The notes: generated from the sequence alone by a model not told the origin. A DNA stretch of 64,000 nt from Volvox africanus (GCA_030268105.1 BSDZ01000037.1:186001-250000), one strand, 5' to 3'; positions 1 to 8,667 are shown, counted from the first letter of the stretch. Made by a program: numbers and translations.

Positions 1-245
1 GCTGGTCGTGTCTGCTTCCAATCAAGATCGCCGGAGTTAATATCACCCGAGGGGATATTGATACCCCTACCTCAAAATCCATATTATGTGCCTGCCCAAG
101 ACCCGGGATTCCTGTACCGGTGCCGGGAATTCCGATTGCCTTCTGGGAGCCGGCAAGGTTAGTTGACGTAACCAAATCAAGTTTTATTTTAAAAATTCAA
201 ATGGAATTAAACTACTTTTTTATTGTTACTTTATCATTCGCATAA
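1..245 (+). pseudogene. traU: TraU fragment, F-type conjugation (truncated at both ends here)
   Basis: Reading frame 3 (from base 3) is open to a TAA at 243-245. It shows hallmarks of TraU, the periplasmic mating-pair/DNA-transfer protein of F-type type IV secretion: a WSC...PIKI stretch at the start, a CAC-PRPGIP motif near codon 35, then IPIAFWEPARLVDVT ending near base 165. TraU homology stops at about 180, and the frame then runs into the antisense of the b561 3' end, so the last ~20 codons are not TraU. The 5' part lies outside the window. F-like tra genes of this type are carried by the amplified integrative elements of Rickettsia and Orientia. I see the motifs directly; the element type is inferred. 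Confidence 0.78.
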
Positions 246-759
246 GGATATTATCTTTGCGCACAAAGTGATGGTATAACCAAGCACTTATATGTAACCC
301 TATTAAAGCTGCAAATAAGAAGGCCGTAACTTCATGTAAACTATTAAAAAAGCTAGCTAGAACTATATCCTTTACCAGAGGTGGTATTACAAATAAATTG
401 AAAACGTTTATCTCATGCCCTCCAAAACGCGACATTAAAATTCCACTAACCGGCATTAAAAACATGAATATATAGAGGAGATAATGGGTAATCTTAGAAG
501 CTAACTTTTGCCATAATGGTAAATCAGCTGGTAATTCTAACTTTACATTAATAAAACGCCATAAAAGTCTTAACAATACAAAAAATAAAACAACCACCCC
601 TATTGCTTTATGCATAGCATATAGCTGCCACTTATCAGCCGATGGTAGCATCGATACCATAATAAAGCCAATAACCAGTAACCCTATTATGGCAATACCA
701 ATAAGCCAATGGAAAAATTTAGCAATTAATCCGTATGAGGATAAGGTATTTTTGAGCAT
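226..759 (-). CDS. Cytochrome b561 family membrane protein (intact copy)
   Basis: A 177-residue integral membrane protein of the bacterial cytochrome b561 family, which passes electrons between quinol and acceptors through two haems b in the inner membrane. Four hydrophobic helices are visible. Histidines at about residues 17, 50, 142 and 156, counted from the chosen ATG, sit where the family's four haem ligands lie. The start is the ATG at 759, because GGAGG lies 4 nt upstream; the GTG one codon earlier is too close to it. This is the only copy with a natural C-terminus. Copies at 7884 and 15467 lose the last helix at the array joint. From 301 to about 690 it differs from those copies at six or more bases, far more than the rest of the unit. 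The PCu(A)C gene lies upstream on the same strand. Confidence 0.85.
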   Translation of the reverse strand: MLKNTLSSYGLIAKFFHWLIGIAIIGLLVIGFIMVSMLPSADKWQLYAMHKAIGVVVLFFVLLRLLWRFINVKLELPADLPLWQKLASKITHYLLYIFMFLMPVSGILMSRFGGHEINVFNLFVIPPLVKDIVLASFFNSLHEVTAFLFAALIGLHISAWLYHHFVRKDNILMRMIK

Positions 760-959
760 CACACCTCCAAATAATAAGATTATTAATCAGAGCTTATTTT
801 TCTAATATACGCAATATATTTTAGTTTATAACATATACTTTCAAATATAGGGCGTTACTACAAAGTGGTTTTTGTGGATGCATTATGCCTGTTAATCCAA
901 AAAGCCCCCCTGTAAGAGAATCATTACCGGTGCCATCAATTGTTGCACTTCTTTCAAGG

Positions 960-1084
960 GATGGGCTAAAAGCATGCATTTAAGCAGATGCAGCGGCGAG
1001 GAAAAGGCCTTGGCTTTAAAAAAGGAGAAAAATTTATGCCATGAAGTAGGTACTTACTGTCATGAAAAAATAGCACGGGGGTAA
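960..1084 (+). pseudogene. Possible TraN relic
   Basis: The frame beginning near 971 reads CSGEEKALALKKEKN, then LCHEVGTYCHEKIARG, and stops with TAA at 1082. A Cys-rich stretch of this kind (EEK-LALKKEK-LCH-VGTYC) resembles the conserved C-terminal block of TraN, the outer-membrane mating-pair stabiliser of F-type systems. Stops and frame changes surround it. TraN follows TraU in F-like tra operons, which agrees with the traU fragment to the left. The rest of the 763-1579 interval holds no gene I recognise, only short broken frames on both strands. Confidence 0.45.
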
Positions 1085-1426
1085 AAATCAATTTTGGAAA
1101 AAGCATTTTTATGATCAAATGATTGCTAATTTTGCTAAGGATCATCTATTTCTAACTCTCCTCCTGCAGATATGGCAGTAATTTTTTCAAAAGCGTTTTT
1201 ATCGAGGGGGACTTAGCAAAATCTGGTAGGTCTATTCCATTAGACTCATTTTTTGTGTTTTAAATGGAAAATATACATTCCGCTTGCAATAAACTCACTA
1301 AGCCAGCTAATGTTGACCTGGGAGACCATATGCAGGCTAAGGGATTACAACAGAGAAATTTTGAACTAAAAAACCCACCGCCAAGAAGTCGGTAAAAAAA
1401 TAGTTAATGGCTTTATCTACATATAG

Positions 1427-1476
1427 AAATATAGTAATTGAAGTTGTAGATTTATTCACCTTAAATTACTATATTT
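1427..1476. other. Perfect 13-bp inverted repeat / stem-loop
   Basis: AAATATAGTAATT (1427-1439) and its exact reverse complement (1464-1476) enclose a 24-nt loop, and further pairing is possible inside. TTTTT overlaps the right arm on the plus strand. It lies about 100 bp beyond the PCu(A)C stop, so it could end that transcript, but on the minus strand no T-run follows, so this is not a typical terminator. Confidence 0.5.
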
Positions 1477-1579
1477 TTATAAAGGAAATTTTCTGAATTT
1501 ATAAGTTACTTATGTAACTAAAAAATAAAAGTCTGGAAGAAGGAAGAATCTCTAAAAGCATTACTCATTTAGAAAAAAT

Positions 1580-2092
1580 CTACTTTACTTCTGTGGTAAC
1601 AGATAAAGGGGTCCTACCTTCAATTTTAACTTCTATCTCGAACTTGTCCCCTACGTTTAAAGCCCTCTTTAAATCAAAAAGCATAATATGAGTAGCTCCT
1701 GGCATAAGTTCTATAGCAGTTTTAGCTGATACTACTATTTTGTCGATAGATGTCATCCTGCTAACCCCTTTTTCATCTACAAAACTTTTGTGGAGCTCGA
1801 CATTATTAGCAATGGTTGAAGCTGAAGCACCAATTATAACAATATCTTTATCAGTAGTATTACTAATTTTCATATAGGCTGCTGAATTGTTATTTGGCGA
1901 CATAGATTTTCTTGCCCACGCATCAGTAATTGCAATTTCTTTAACCTCGTTTGGTGTAGAAGGAGATGATGACGCAGTTACGCCCGGATTCCCTACATTA
2001 GCATTGGCAGTACTTTGCGCACTTGCTTCAGCATTAAAAATGGAAGAAATAATAACAGAAAACGCGCTGCTTGTAAGAATATTCTTTTTCAT
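1580..2092 (-). CDS. PCu(A)C periplasmic copper chaperone
   Basis: A 170-residue secreted protein of the PCu(A)C family (DUF461/PF04314), which carries Cu(I) in the periplasm, classically to the CuA site of cytochrome c oxidase. Residues 1-25 form a Sec signal peptide (KK, hydrophobic core, AEASA cleavage site). A low-complexity Ser/Thr/Asn/Pro linker runs to about 47, then the cupredoxin-like domain. The family copper ligands are present: H101, M113, H135 and M137, in HKS-10-M and PGATHIML contexts. AAAGGG sits about 5 nt before the ATG. About 160 bp separates it from prmC upstream on the same strand. Length is normal and no defect is seen, so this copy could work. Confidence 0.87.
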   Translation of the reverse strand: MKKNILTSSAFSVIISSIFNAEASAQSTANANVGNPGVTASSSPSTPNEVKEIAITDAWARKSMSPNNNSAAYMKISNTTDKDIVIIGASASTIANNVELHKSFVDEKGVSRMTSIDKIVVSAKTAIELMPGATHIMLFDLKRALNVGDKFEIEVKIEGRTPLSVTTEVK

Positions 2093-2250
2093 ATAAGCCC
2101 TTTGTTATATATCGTTGAATTGTGATTTGAACTCACTAAAACAGGTTTTACATAGCGCATCTTAAATATCAAGAATTCTTTGGCATTTCATATTATTTGC
2201 TTTTTTATATGTGCGTTTTTGATAAAGAAAAATCAATATAGCTATAAAAT

Positions 2251-3099
2251 TCAAGCAAGCTTAAATTCGATGACCCGATTATGCCCTGACAAATCTTTGG
2301 AAATGACGATTCCGGTAAATGGGTACTCTTTTAAGATATTAATTAAGGCTTCAGATTGATTAAAACCGATTTCTAAAAATACTTTATTTTCAGTTTTTAA
2401 AAATTTATTTAATCCAGAAATTATCTTTTTATAATTAATTAAACCATTCTCCTTGGCGAAAAGCGCCATTTCTGGTTCATATAATATAGTTTCCTGTGCC
2501 ATATATATTTTATTATCTGGAGAAATGTAGGGTGGATTGCTGATAATAAAATCAAACTACTTACCTAGTAAATTTGAATACCAATCACTTTTTATAAACT
2601 GAATTTGGGCAATAGTACCATGCAATTTAGCGTTTTCAGCAGCTAGCATAAGCGCTTCATCTGATATATCAGTAGCAATGATTTTAGCTTGGGGAATAAG
2701 AGCTGCAAGCGTAACAGCTATTGCTCCGCTACTTGTCCCAAGATCTAATATTGTAACTTCTTTATCGGTAAAGTTTTTTTGATATTCTAAAACCACCCTA
2801 TCAATAATCAGTTCTGTTTCCGGTCTTGGAATCAAAACGTGTTTATTTACTATAAAATCTCTACCATAAAATTCTTTCTTCCCTACTATATAAGCTATAG
2901 GTTCTAGTAATTTCCGGCGTTTTATATACTCATAAAAAGCTGACTCTTCTTCTTGAGAGATCGCTTCGTTATACCTGATTAACAAATCTTCCTGAGTTGT
3001 TTTTAATATGGTGGATAATAAAATCCTTGATTCTAATTGCTTCGACGTAAAACTTTCAAGTTCCAGGTCACCCCAGGCTAAAGCTTCTCTTACTAACAT
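2251..3099 (-). pseudogene. prmC: prmC with in-frame amber stop
   Basis: Peptide release factor N5-glutamine methyltransferase, which methylates the GGQ motif of RF1/RF2. The frame starts at ATG 3099 with the helical N-terminal domain (1-80), has LIPRPETE at 89-96 and a SAM-binding motif I at 118-125, then hits TAG right after LLGK (codon 181, plus-strand 2557-2559). Translation in the same frame resumes with FDFIISNPPY and runs to a stop at 2251. The substrate-binding NPPY (about 188-191) therefore lies beyond the stop, and the 180-aa product should be inactive. Motif I reads DLGTSSG, where the family normally has DLGTGSG. Many rickettsiae have PrmC fused to TrmB; no TrmB part is present. 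All copies share the TAG. Confidence 0.9.
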
Positions 3100-3259
3100 A
3101 ATTATTTTTAACCACCTTTTTGTATTTATAATACTTTATTCATCTTTAAATGGGGTATAAAATCCTCCTCAAAATAATCTCCTTCAGCTTCATAGCCATT
3201 TTTTAAGTAAAACTTTACTGCTGTAACACGTGCATGGCAGTAAAGGTTTTTAAAACCAT

Positions 3260-4340
3260 CAGGACTTCCGCAACAGAGATATTAATGCTAATTTAGTTAG
3301 TAGTTTAAGAAAATTAGTTATAAAATGAAATGATTACAAGAATAGAATACTGTCAGTATTTATTATCAAGCCAGACAAATTACACGATTACAAATTTTGC
3401 CGATCACGTAGAAGGTTTAAGCGATGATGAGGTAAGAAGATATTTAGTAAATGCTAAATTATCACCAAGGTTGATATGGGAGCATGCTAAAGGTGAGATT
3501 ATCTTTAGTCCTAACGGTAAACTGCTATTTGACGATAGTGTATTGGATAAAAGCTATTCAAATAATATTGAGGAAGTAAGGTATCAATACAGTGGTAATG
3601 CCAAGGGAGTCATAAAAGGTATAGGAGTTGTAAGATGTGTTTATGTTAATCCTGAAGAGAATAAGTTCTGGGTAGTAGATTATAGAATATTCAACCCCGA
3701 TAAAGATGGTTTAACTAAAATCGAGCATGTTAAAGAAATGCTGCGTAATGCTTATCACAGTAAAAAGGTTGCATTTAGCACAGTACTTATGGACAGTTGG
3801 TACGCAACGATCTCAATTCTACTTCAAATAGAATCTATCTGTAAATACTATTATTGTCCCATAAAGAGCAATCGATTAGTAGATGATAGTAAGGGAGTTA
3901 GGAACTACTGTAGAGTTGATTCTTTAGATTGGAGTACTGATGATATTAGCAATGGGAAGGTTATAAAGATTCATAAATTTCCTAAGGATCATAAAGTGAA
4001 ATTATTCAGGGTAACTGTTTCTACTAACAGAACTGACTATGTCATAACAAATGACATGGATCAAGATTCGCTTGAAGCTGTACAAGAAGAGTATGGGTTC
4101 AGGTGGAAAGTTGAGGAATTTCATCGTGAAGTCAAACAAGTTACGGGTATCGAAAAATGCCAATGTAGAATAGGAAGGATACAGAGAAATCATATAGCCT
4201 GCGCTATCATGGTCTGGAATTGTCTAAAAAAAGTTGCAAATGCTGCTTCTACTACTGTTTATCAAGTGAAAAGCGGGTTATTGCGAAATTATTTGATACG
4301 GGAATTGAGGAGCCCTAATTTGCCTTTTGCGTAAGTCCTG
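3260..4340 (+). mobile_element. Complete IS (IS4-clan, IS701-like), 1081 bp
   Basis: The left end CAGGACTTCCGCAACA and the reverse complement of the right end CAGGACTTACGCAAAA match at 14 of 16 positions. The direct repeat ACCAT flanks the element (3255-3259 and 4341-4345), and removing one repeat restores the GNAT frame, so the borders are exact. One transposase ORF fills the element. Ends beginning AGGACTTACGCA and this protein recall cyanobacterial IS701-type elements. Confidence 0.9.
3330..4334 (+). CDS. DDE transposase, intact (334 aa)
   Basis: Cut-and-paste transposase with an RNase H-like fold. The catalytic Asp is in LFDDSVLDK (D68 or D69), the second is D155 in LMDSWYA, and the Glu is E262. 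Y255, R258, E262 and K269 fit the Y-2-R-3-E-6-K signature of the IS4 clan exactly. Length is normal for IS701-like elements. ATG 3330 is the first usable start after the left inverted repeat; the ribosome site is weak (AAGAAAA), as in many IS. The ORF ends 6 bp before the right end, inside the right inverted repeat. Confidence 0.92.
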   Translation: MITRIEYCQYLLSSQTNYTITNFADHVEGLSDDEVRRYLVNAKLSPRLIWEHAKGEIIFSPNGKLLFDDSVLDKSYSNNIEEVRYQYSGNAKGVIKGIGVVRCVYVNPEENKFWVVDYRIFNPDKDGLTKIEHVKEMLRNAYHSKKVAFSTVLMDSWYATISILLQIESICKYYYCPIKSNRLVDDSKGVRNYCRVDSLDWSTDDISNGKVIKIHKFPKDHKVKLFRVTVSTNRTDYVITNDMDQDSLEAVQEEYGFRWKVEEFHREVKQVTGIEKCQCRIGRIQRNHIACAIMVWNCLKKVANAASTTVYQVKSGLLRNYLIRELRSPNLPFA

Positions 4341-4716
4341 ACCATTCTTCTTTGCTACATCTTCACAAAAGATCATCATTCTTGAACCAATTCCCTTATT
4401 GGTCAAATTTTCTTTGACTACAACGCGCTGCATTTTACAGATTTGGCCTTTCGGTACTTATACAGCAGTAGCAATTAATTCTAAACCATTAAGGCCAATA
4501 ACTTGAATATGCTCTTTTTCTGCTAATAATTCAGATTCAGAAAAACTCAAACCTAAAGGTTTACGCAAAATGCGTTCCCTTTAAGCAATTGCCTTTTTAT
4601 ATTCAGAACTGCCATATTCTATAATTTTAAAGTTAATCTCTTAAAGCATAATAAATTTACCTAATAAAACAGTTTTTATCAGTTTAATAATAATCGTAAC
4701 AGCATGGTAAATGGTT

Positions 4717-4975
4717 CTAATAATCAACTTTGAAAAAATACAATCCTTCGGCAGGAGCAGTAGGAGCTCCATTTGATCTATCTTTCTGCTCCAGTATTTC
4801 TTTTATTTTTTCCGGTGGCCAAATACCCTTTCCTACCTGCAGCAGATTACCGATTATATTCCGTACCATATGGTGAAGAAATGAAATATCAGAAACATAA
4901 ATTTCTATATTCTCCCCCTTTCGGATAATTTCTATATTTGAAATGGTTTTTATAGGGGAACTAGACTGACACACT
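4717..4975 (-). pseudogene. truA: TruA C-terminal fragment (array A form)
   Basis: About 84 C-terminal codons of tRNA pseudouridine(38-40) synthase: [23 protein letters not shown], and the ending [13 protein letters not shown] are the family's conserved C-terminal motifs. Full TruA has about 245 residues with its catalytic Asp in the N-terminal half, absent here. The sequence is joined at about 4975 to a bamB-like gene on the same strand, whose frame overlaps the junction. It is not functional. Confidence 0.87.
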
Positions 4976-5203
4976 TTTAGCAACTACCGGTTCGGCTATA
5001 ATTGCATTCTTTGAAATCGTATAAGAACGAGCTTTCTTTTCTTTAAAAGGATTGCTTTTACCAGTGGAAAATAAAGGTAATTTTGCTGCTTCCACTTCAA
5101 GTTTTGGGGTTAAATCGACAAGATTTTTTACTTTTGTACTCCCTATGTTATCACAGCTTGCTAAATAAAAAATAGTTAGCAAGAATGCAAAGATTTTATT
5201 CAT
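4961..5203 (-). pseudogene. BamB-like lipoprotein, N-terminal fragment
   Basis: An 80-codon ORF beginning with a lipoprotein signal peptide: MNKIF, hydrophobic core, lipobox L14-A-S-C17. It is followed by a Lys-rich mature start and ends soon after the junction with truA. Its position 30 bp after a YfgM-like tail matches the common yfgM-bamB order, which suggests the outer-membrane assembly lipoprotein BamB. The propeller blades that would prove it are missing. The short chimeric ORF could still be exported, but nothing suggests a role. Confidence 0.5.
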
Positions 5204-5232
5204 AATATATACCTAATATAGATTTATTAATT

Positions 5233-5450
5233 TTATGCCTTAATAGAAATTCCAGCAATAATAGCTTTTGCTTGTTCCTTTATGATTGCTGAAGCTCGTG
5301 GTAGCTTAAGGGTTTCAATTGCATACTGCTTTGCTAAGTCCAATTGGTTATTTTTTCAATAAAACAACGATTTTAACAGAGTAGCTGTTGCGTAAAAAAC
5401 CTGCGAATCTTTAGTAAAATATTGTAAATATTCTCTTACTTTATTTTCCT
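5233..5450 (-). pseudogene. YfgM/DUF2659-like C-terminal fragment
   Basis: The minus frame ending with TAA at 5233-5235 reads VREYLQYFTKDSQVFYATAT, then an in-frame TGA, then a helical Ala/Lys-rich tail ending AGISIKA. It looks like the C-terminal helical repeats of the TPR-like YfgM family that precedes bamB in many proteobacteria. The left part is lost at a junction near 5440-5450 with another helical gene in a different frame. Family call is inferred from position and composition. Confidence 0.42.
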
Positions 5451-6373
5451 GTTCATTGCATCTTCATCTCTTCGTGGTCCTATTCCCTGTTCTTTAGCAG
5501 CTTCTAATTCAGTAAGTTTATTTTGATAATAAGTCTCAAGCAAAGCCGGCATTTCCTGCGGAGCAATGTCTCTCCTGTTAAAATGCTCTTCTAGAACCTG
5601 CATATTACGCTTTATATTTTGTTCTGCTTCCTCACTTATGGTATCATAATGTTTTTCCCGCGCTATGAACTGGTCCTCTCCGAGTATCTTTGTTTTAAGC
5701 CGTTCTGCCTTATCAATCATACTAACCATTTCTGAGTCTTTCGCATATTCCCTCATGTATTTCTCACCCTTAAGTACAGGATTTGGATTATCCTTGTCAG
5801 CTTTGGTTAGCTCCTGATAAACTTTATGTTGTATTTCTTGCTGGGCTAGTGCTCTATACGCCTCTAAGTTTGAATCGCCGCCAACTTTAGCCCTAGCAAT
5901 AAATTCTGGCGATATTACACTTTCTCCTTTAAGTTTGCTTTAACTATCTATTTTCATTGCTACCGGTTGATACTCTTGTTCTCTTGCCCTATCTGCCAGT
6001 ATTTCATTATACGTCTGCAAGCGGTAATTTTCAGCGTCTTTATTCATATCAATATTATTCCATGCTCCGCCGGCAAAAGTATTACCGATAGCTTTAAGAG
6101 TTTCATTATCGCTTTCACCCACAACTTTTCTATACGCCTCATGTTTTAAATTCTCATATCCAACATATAATTCTTCCCCAAGCTGTTTCTGCTTTTCTTT
6201 TTCAAGATTCTGTTTAATTTTAACTTTATGTTGCAGCTCTTTTAGTGACCTAAAGGTAGAATTATGTTTACCAAGAAGCCCTACCCCTCTTTCTGATAAT
6301 GCCTGATAGGCATCAACATAAGCTTCTGCATATTTCCTTGAATAATCAGCATCATCTGCCAGCTCCCGCCAGG
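5436..6373 (-). pseudogene. Fragment of a large helical protein, one internal stop
   Basis: One minus frame runs from about 6373 to 5436 with a single TAA at 5940-5942. The parts are about 144 and 167 codons, both rich in Glu, Lys, Gln and Ala and predicted helical, with no membrane segment. It has no start codon at its 5' edge, where it meets an oppositely oriented coiled-coil gene (near 6373), and its 3' end is a junction. I do not recognise it. Near tra relics it could be the C-terminal tail of a conjugative relaxase (TraA-type) or another element protein, but no motif proves this. Confidence 0.4.
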
Positions 6374-7890
6374 ATTAAAAAACAAGGTGCAGCAAGAAAG
6401 CTTGAAATTGAAAAAGATGCTGACGTAGCTACAGCCCCTAAGTTTACTAAAAAAGTTGTTGTCCGCAGTAAAGAAAAACTTTCAACGAAAGAAAAATTTC
6501 AAACTAAAGAAGGAATTGATTCAGAAACTGTAACCGGACAACAATTATGGTCTAAATTAGTTGGATATACCCAATCAGGTAGTACAGGTACATCTACTAA
6601 CCCGCAAGGATTATCGATTCCGGAAATTTCATTGTACGAAACATCGTTAGAAAAAAATGCGGTACGACAATTTCCGAGCCAACGAATAGTTTATTTAGAA
6701 AAGAAGCCGTCAGGTATATACGCACCTACTAGTGCAGACGGTTATGACACCCTACGAGGGGTACCTGAATATAATAAGGTACTTAAACAAAGGAAACCTT
6801 TAGATGCTCAACACCGGGTTATAATAGACAGGGAACTGCTAATACTTAAACAACTCGGAGAGTTACAAGTAATCCTAGGCCGTTTTACTGCTTTAAAAAA
6901 CAATCCTAATGTAAGTCAGACTGTAGAAAGGTCTAGCATGTTTAGTATGCTGACCGACGTAACAACGGACGGATCGCTATATGATAAGGCTAAGGATAGC
7001 GCAAGTAAAGGCGTTGATCTGGTTTTTTCCGATTTTTTCTCAATAATTGACTTTTTTTATAACCCCGGATTTGACAAAGAAAGCGGGCTTGATCAACTGC
7101 TTGATAATATTAAGTCTAAATCAGGCAAGCTTTGGCTTGGACATCTGGGAACGGAAAAGCTCCTTAGTGAGCTTAATAACTTCATGCGATCATTATCAAT
7201 AATTGAACCGGATGGGATGCTCAAATGGAAACAGCCTGAGGAGATTAAAGAAATAATAAGAACCCAATTTGATAAAATTCCTGCGAGTTTATTTGTACCG
7301 ATATTACCGTTAGAGCCGGTAGTGCGGCTTTGTTAAGTGTAATGCCGAACAACCCCGATGTTATCCCAGTTATTATGTCTAATATTGAGGATTACTTATC
7401 ATCGGATCCGGAATTTCTACCAACTTTCAAGAATAAAATTGAGGCAGAAATATCCTCGTTTTCTAGCGAGTTACAAGTTATCCGAAAACAACTAAGACCA
7501 ATTGAAGAAGCGGTAGAATTAGCGGAACATATCAAACAATCAAGTAATCAAGAGCAAAATGTTTTAGAACAACGTGATAGGTATTCACTTGGGGATAAGG
7601 ATATTGAAGGTATTGTGGTTGATTCGAGATTAGATTTCATTAAGGATAAAATTCAAGCTCTTGAAAGTGTAAATTTGCTAGGGCTCAATCCACTTTCTCC
7701 AAATATTATACAGATTTTATACAAAACCCGGATTACGCAACTTGAAGATGATTGTAGCAGAAAAGAATCGTTTGCCGGTATAGTAAAAGAAGAAATAAAG
7801 GAAGTTCAAGCACTGATAAAGGTTTTAAGCGGAGGTAGTGGAGAAAACACTGCGCAACGGCAACATGATAAATTAAGAGATATTATTAAA
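6374..7890 (+). pseudogene. Coiled-coil protein fragment (array A), frameshifted
   Basis: About 500 codons in two frames. The first is open to TAA at 7334-7336. The second carries on from within 7276-7336 (TTG at 7330 would be its first start) into the antisense of b561 and ends at 8058. A one-base shift between them best explains this. Both parts are charged and largely helical, with coiled-coil segments in the second, and have no signal peptide or recognised domain. The 5' edge is fused at about 6373 to the antisense of another gene and the 3' edge is the unit joint at 7884. The function is unknown. The coiled-coil ORF of array B is similar in style, but I could not match them. Confidence 0.5.
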
Positions 7891-8342
7891 GCTGCAAATA
7901 AGAAGGCCGTTACTTCATGTAAACTATTAAAAAAGCTAGCTAGAACTATATCCTTTGCCAGAGGTGGTATTACAAATAAATTGAAAACGTTTATCTCATG
8001 CCCTCCAAAACGCGACATTAAAATTCCACTAACCGGCATTAAAAACATGAATATATAGAGGAGATAATGGGTAATCTTAGAAGCTAACTTTTGCCATAAT
8101 GGTAAATCAGCTGGTTATACTAACTTTACATGAATAAAATGCCATAAAAGTCTTAACAATACAAAAAATAAAACAACCACCCCTATTGCTTTATGCATAG
8201 CATATAGCTGCCACTTATCAGCCGATGGTAGCATCGATACCATAATAAAGCCAATAACCAGAAACCCTATTATGGCAATACCAATAAGCCAATGGAAAAA
8301 TTTAGCAATTAATCCGTATGAGGATAAGGTATTTTTGAGCAT
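7884..8342 (-). pseudogene. Cytochrome b561, 3'-truncated and with a stop
   Basis: Starts at ATG 8342 with the same GGAGG site as the first copy. It meets a TAA at 8115-8117, 76 codons in, where the third copy has a sense codon. The 3' end is replaced at 7884 by antisense of the coiled-coil gene, removing the last helix and one haem histidine. Confidence 0.85.
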
Positions 8343-8542
8343 CACACCTCCAAATAATAAGATTATTAATCAGAGCTTATTTTTCTAATATACGCAATAT
8401 ATTTTAGTTTATAACATATACTTTCAAATATAGGGCGTTACTACAAAGTGGTTTTTGTGGATGCATTATGCCTGTTAATCCAAAAAGCCCCCCTGTAAGA
8501 GAATCATTACCGGTGCCATCAATTGTTGCACTTCTTTCAAGG

Positions 8543-8667
8543 GATGGGCTAAAAGCATGCATTTAAGCAGATGCAGCGGCGAGGAAAAGGCCTTGGCTTT
8601 AAAAAAGGAGAAAAATTTATGCCATGAAGTAGGTACTTACTGTCATGAAAAAATAGCACGGGGGTAA
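8543..8667 (+). pseudogene. Possible TraN relic, copy 2
   Basis: Same sequence as the relic at 960. The surrounding 8343-9162 interval otherwise shows no gene. Confidence 0.42.

Larger units (their letters stand above)
3126..4649 (-). pseudogene. GNAT acetyltransferase gene split by the IS
   Basis: Reading the minus strand on both sides of the IS and counting ACCAT once gives one continuous frame from ATG 4649 to TAA 3126. It has a GNAT acetyl-CoA site (KGIGSRMM), the family's A-x-x-FY-x-x-x-GY element, and an H-x-x-M-x-K ending, typical of the ElaA-like/GNAT N-acetyltransferase fold. The substrate is unknown. Apart from the IS, three in-frame TAA codons occur in this copy: at codon 3, after the run YKKAIA, and after the run LELIATAV. 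The gene was therefore decaying before or after the insertion. AGG lies about 10 nt before the ATG. truA lies 67 nt upstream on the same strand. Confidence 0.8.
301..7883. repeat. Array A unit 1 (7583 bp)
   Basis: First of two complete 7583-bp direct repeats. Identity with the next unit begins at TATTAAAGCT (301, repeated at 7884 and 15467). It is nearly perfect throughout except for the b561 part. Confidence 0.95.

Noticed and set aside
763..1579. A complete gene in the long interval between b561 and PCu(A)C
   Set aside because: All six frames are broken within about 45 codons; only the TraN-like stretch stands out.
1887..2096. 69-codon plus-strand ORF opposite PCu(A)C (repeated at 9470 and 17053)
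   Set aside because: Antisense shadow of a clearly coding signal-peptide and linker region; no ribosome site or family signal.
2557..2559. Genome-wide reassignment of TAG as a sense codon
   Set aside because: TAG serves as a normal stop for truA, PCu(A)C and the coiled-coil ORF here, so reassignment is not supported.
2251..3099. Two separate small genes instead of one prmC
   Set aside because: Both lie in one frame, and motifs continue across the TAG in the order of a single PrmC.
4002..4193. 63-codon minus-strand ORF inside the transposase (all 13 copies)
   Set aside because: Antisense of the conserved transposase C-terminal region.
5967..6149. 60-codon plus-strand ORF (also at 13550)
   Set aside because: Opposite a longer minus-strand helical ORF; composition is that of an antisense shadow.
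6299..6373. ATG-like start at 6299 as the true beginning of the array A coiled-coil gene
   Set aside because: Those codons are antisense to another coding frame; the gene's own sequence seems to begin at the joint near 6374.
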